5,606 bases of DNA from CAYLNG01 sp964497855. Its GTDB lineage: Bacteria; Verrucomicrobiota; Kiritimatiellia; SS1-B-03-39; UBA6053. This document shows, in pieces, positions 5,185-5,606 of the stretch. Position 1 is the first letter of the stretch, and the number at the start of each line of letters is the position of its first letter. A model generated the notes under the pieces. The model did not search any database. It was given only the letters and a program-made list of their open reading frames with translations, and was not told the origin of the DNA. Position numbers and translations under genes: made by a program. Where the stretch lies: NCBI GenBank assembly GCA_964497855.1, contig CAZCFM010000183.1:1-5606 (forward strand), written 5' to 3'.

Positions 5185-5606
5185 GCTCTCCTTTTAGCAC
5201 GGCGCGGAAAAAAAGCGCGAAAAATGAGGTATCGTTTTCGACGATACAGCAAGCGTCTGCAACAGGAGTCACTGGGAACAACGAAAAGAGCGAGGAGCAG
5301 AAGCGCCAGGGAGATTTTAGAGACCGTCCAGCTGAGGATGATGGAGTTGCTGTATTCCGGAGAGGGATTGCCCAGCATCGTCAAGGTCGGCTTTTCGACG
5401 GGCCGATGCAATTTTTCCAGATGATCGATCTCCCAGAGCGCCGTATGGGTGAGGAGTTCAAAAAAGATAAAGGGGATCGCAAATTCAAATGTCTTGTTCG
5501 GGCCGAAGGTCCGAGCCAATACGAAGCCCAGTCCGCCAGTGGGCTGTAGACCCCAGACCTCAGTTTGAGGGCCTCTCAGGCGGGATTTGATCGCAAATTC
5601 AAATGC
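5181..5606 (-). CDS. Hypothetical open frame, 5' end beyond window
   Basis: The frame is open for 141 codons from the window edge to a TGA at 5183-5181, which overlaps the start of the next small ORF. No family is recognised. Within it, residues F-E-F-A-I-P-F-I-F-F-E-L-L (5492-5450 region) and a stretch near I-S-L-A-L-L-L-L-A-L-F-V-V-P (about 5320-5275) are hydrophobic, the second long enough for a membrane helix. The C-terminus is very basic, rich in R-R-K-R. Codon third positions are GC-rich up to about 5265 and AT-richer after it, so the last part may be read-through into spacer sequence. The far upstream part crosses hairpin-forming sequence and a direct repeat, which argues for caution. 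A TTG at 5519 is a possible but unsupported start. It may be a small membrane protein or non-coding spacer. Confidence 0.33.
   Translation of the reverse strand, partial: AFEFAIKSRLRGPQTEVWGLQPTGGLGFVLARTFGPNKTFEFAIPFIFFELLTHTALWEIDHLEKLHRPVEKPTLTMLGNPSPEYSNSIILSWTVSKISLALLLLALFVVPSDSCCRRLLYRRKRYLIFRAFFPRRAKRRA
5229..5247 (-). terminator. Small hairpin with T-run, weak terminator candidate
   Basis: GTATCG (5229-5234) pairs exactly with CGATAC (5242-5247) around a seven-base loop. Read on the minus strand it is followed four bases later by TTTTT and, further on, TTTTTTT. The six-base stem has only modest GC, so it is a weak intrinsic terminator at best, or an attenuator before the CNNM genes. 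It lies inside the uncertain upstream frame. Confidence 0.3.
5475..5605. repeat. 17-bp direct repeat (two copies, 114 bp apart)
   Basis: GATCGCAAATTCAAATG occurs at 5475-5491 and again, identical, at 5589-5605, one base from the window end. The copies are offset by 114 bp, exactly 38 codons, so on the minus strand both read F-E-F-A-I in the same open frame. The 97 bp between them holds two small hairpins: AGCCCA/TGGGCT (5525-5530 with 5540-5545) and CCTCA/TGAGG (5558-5562 with 5566-5570). The origin is unknown. A tandem duplication, a small palindromic insertion or an assembly effect at a contig edge would all fit. Confidence 0.75.

Noticed and set aside
1913..5549. Long plus-strand open frames (about 1913-2827, 2637-3839, 3890-4813, 4743-5549)
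   Set aside because: They lie antisense to clear minus-strand genes with strong family motifs, overlap one another and encode compositionally odd, Gly/His/Arg-rich proteins. High GC content explains such long shadow frames.
1..5606. CRISPR array, insertion sequence, integrase site at the tRNA, toxin-antitoxin or defence genes
   Set aside because: No regularly spaced repeats, transposase or integrase frame, or second copy of the tRNA 3' end was found; the recognisable genes are housekeeping or membrane functions.

Overview
The window reads as an ordinary chromosomal segment of a GC-rich Gram-negative-type bacterium. The best guess is a member of the PVC group, probably Verrucomicrobiota. The clue is the mix of a DUF3127-family protein (known mainly from Bacteroidota and Verrucomicrobiota), a tandem pair of CNNM/CorC-type membrane proteins and a secreted Ig-like protein with a Gly/Ala-rich helix. 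This placement is an inference from gene content, not from a marker gene.

Layout. Positions 1-37 hold the 3' end of a tRNA with encoded CCA, followed at once by a strong intrinsic terminator (43-80). A gene-free stretch to 178 contains only two small overlapping inverted repeats. Next comes a complete twin-arginine translocase set split over two strands: tatA on the minus strand (391-179), and a TatB-position TatA/B-family subunit plus tatC on the plus strand (454-798, 809-1531). They face away from each other across a 62-bp intergenic region. Together TatA, the TatB-like subunit and TatC would form the machine that moves folded proteins with twin-arginine signals across the inner membrane.

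From 1564 to the right end everything is on the minus strand and looks like one transcription unit, read right to left. In order of transcription it holds: an open frame cut by the window edge (5606-5181); a possible 26-codon ORF (5184-5104); a full-length CNNM/CorC-family protein with DUF21, two CBS and CorC_HlyC domains (5107-3866); a second, shorter CNNM protein without the CorC_HlyC domain (3869-2880); a secreted or surface protein with an Ig-like domain and a Gly/Ala-rich helix (2860-1994); and a DUF3127 OB-fold protein whose C-terminus mimics the acidic tip of single-stranded DNA-binding protein (1914-1564). The first four frames are joined by ATGA stop/start overlaps; the later gaps are 19 and 79 bp. 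The tat operon and this unit converge at about 1532-1563, where I see no good terminator.

No mobile element, CRISPR array or defence system is visible. The points most worth a second look are: the short ORF with a G7 tract in front of the first CNNM gene; the unequal overlapping CNNM pair; the SSB-like tail on the DUF3127 protein; the divergent tat arrangement; and a 17-bp direct repeat spaced by exactly 38 codons at the window's right end.
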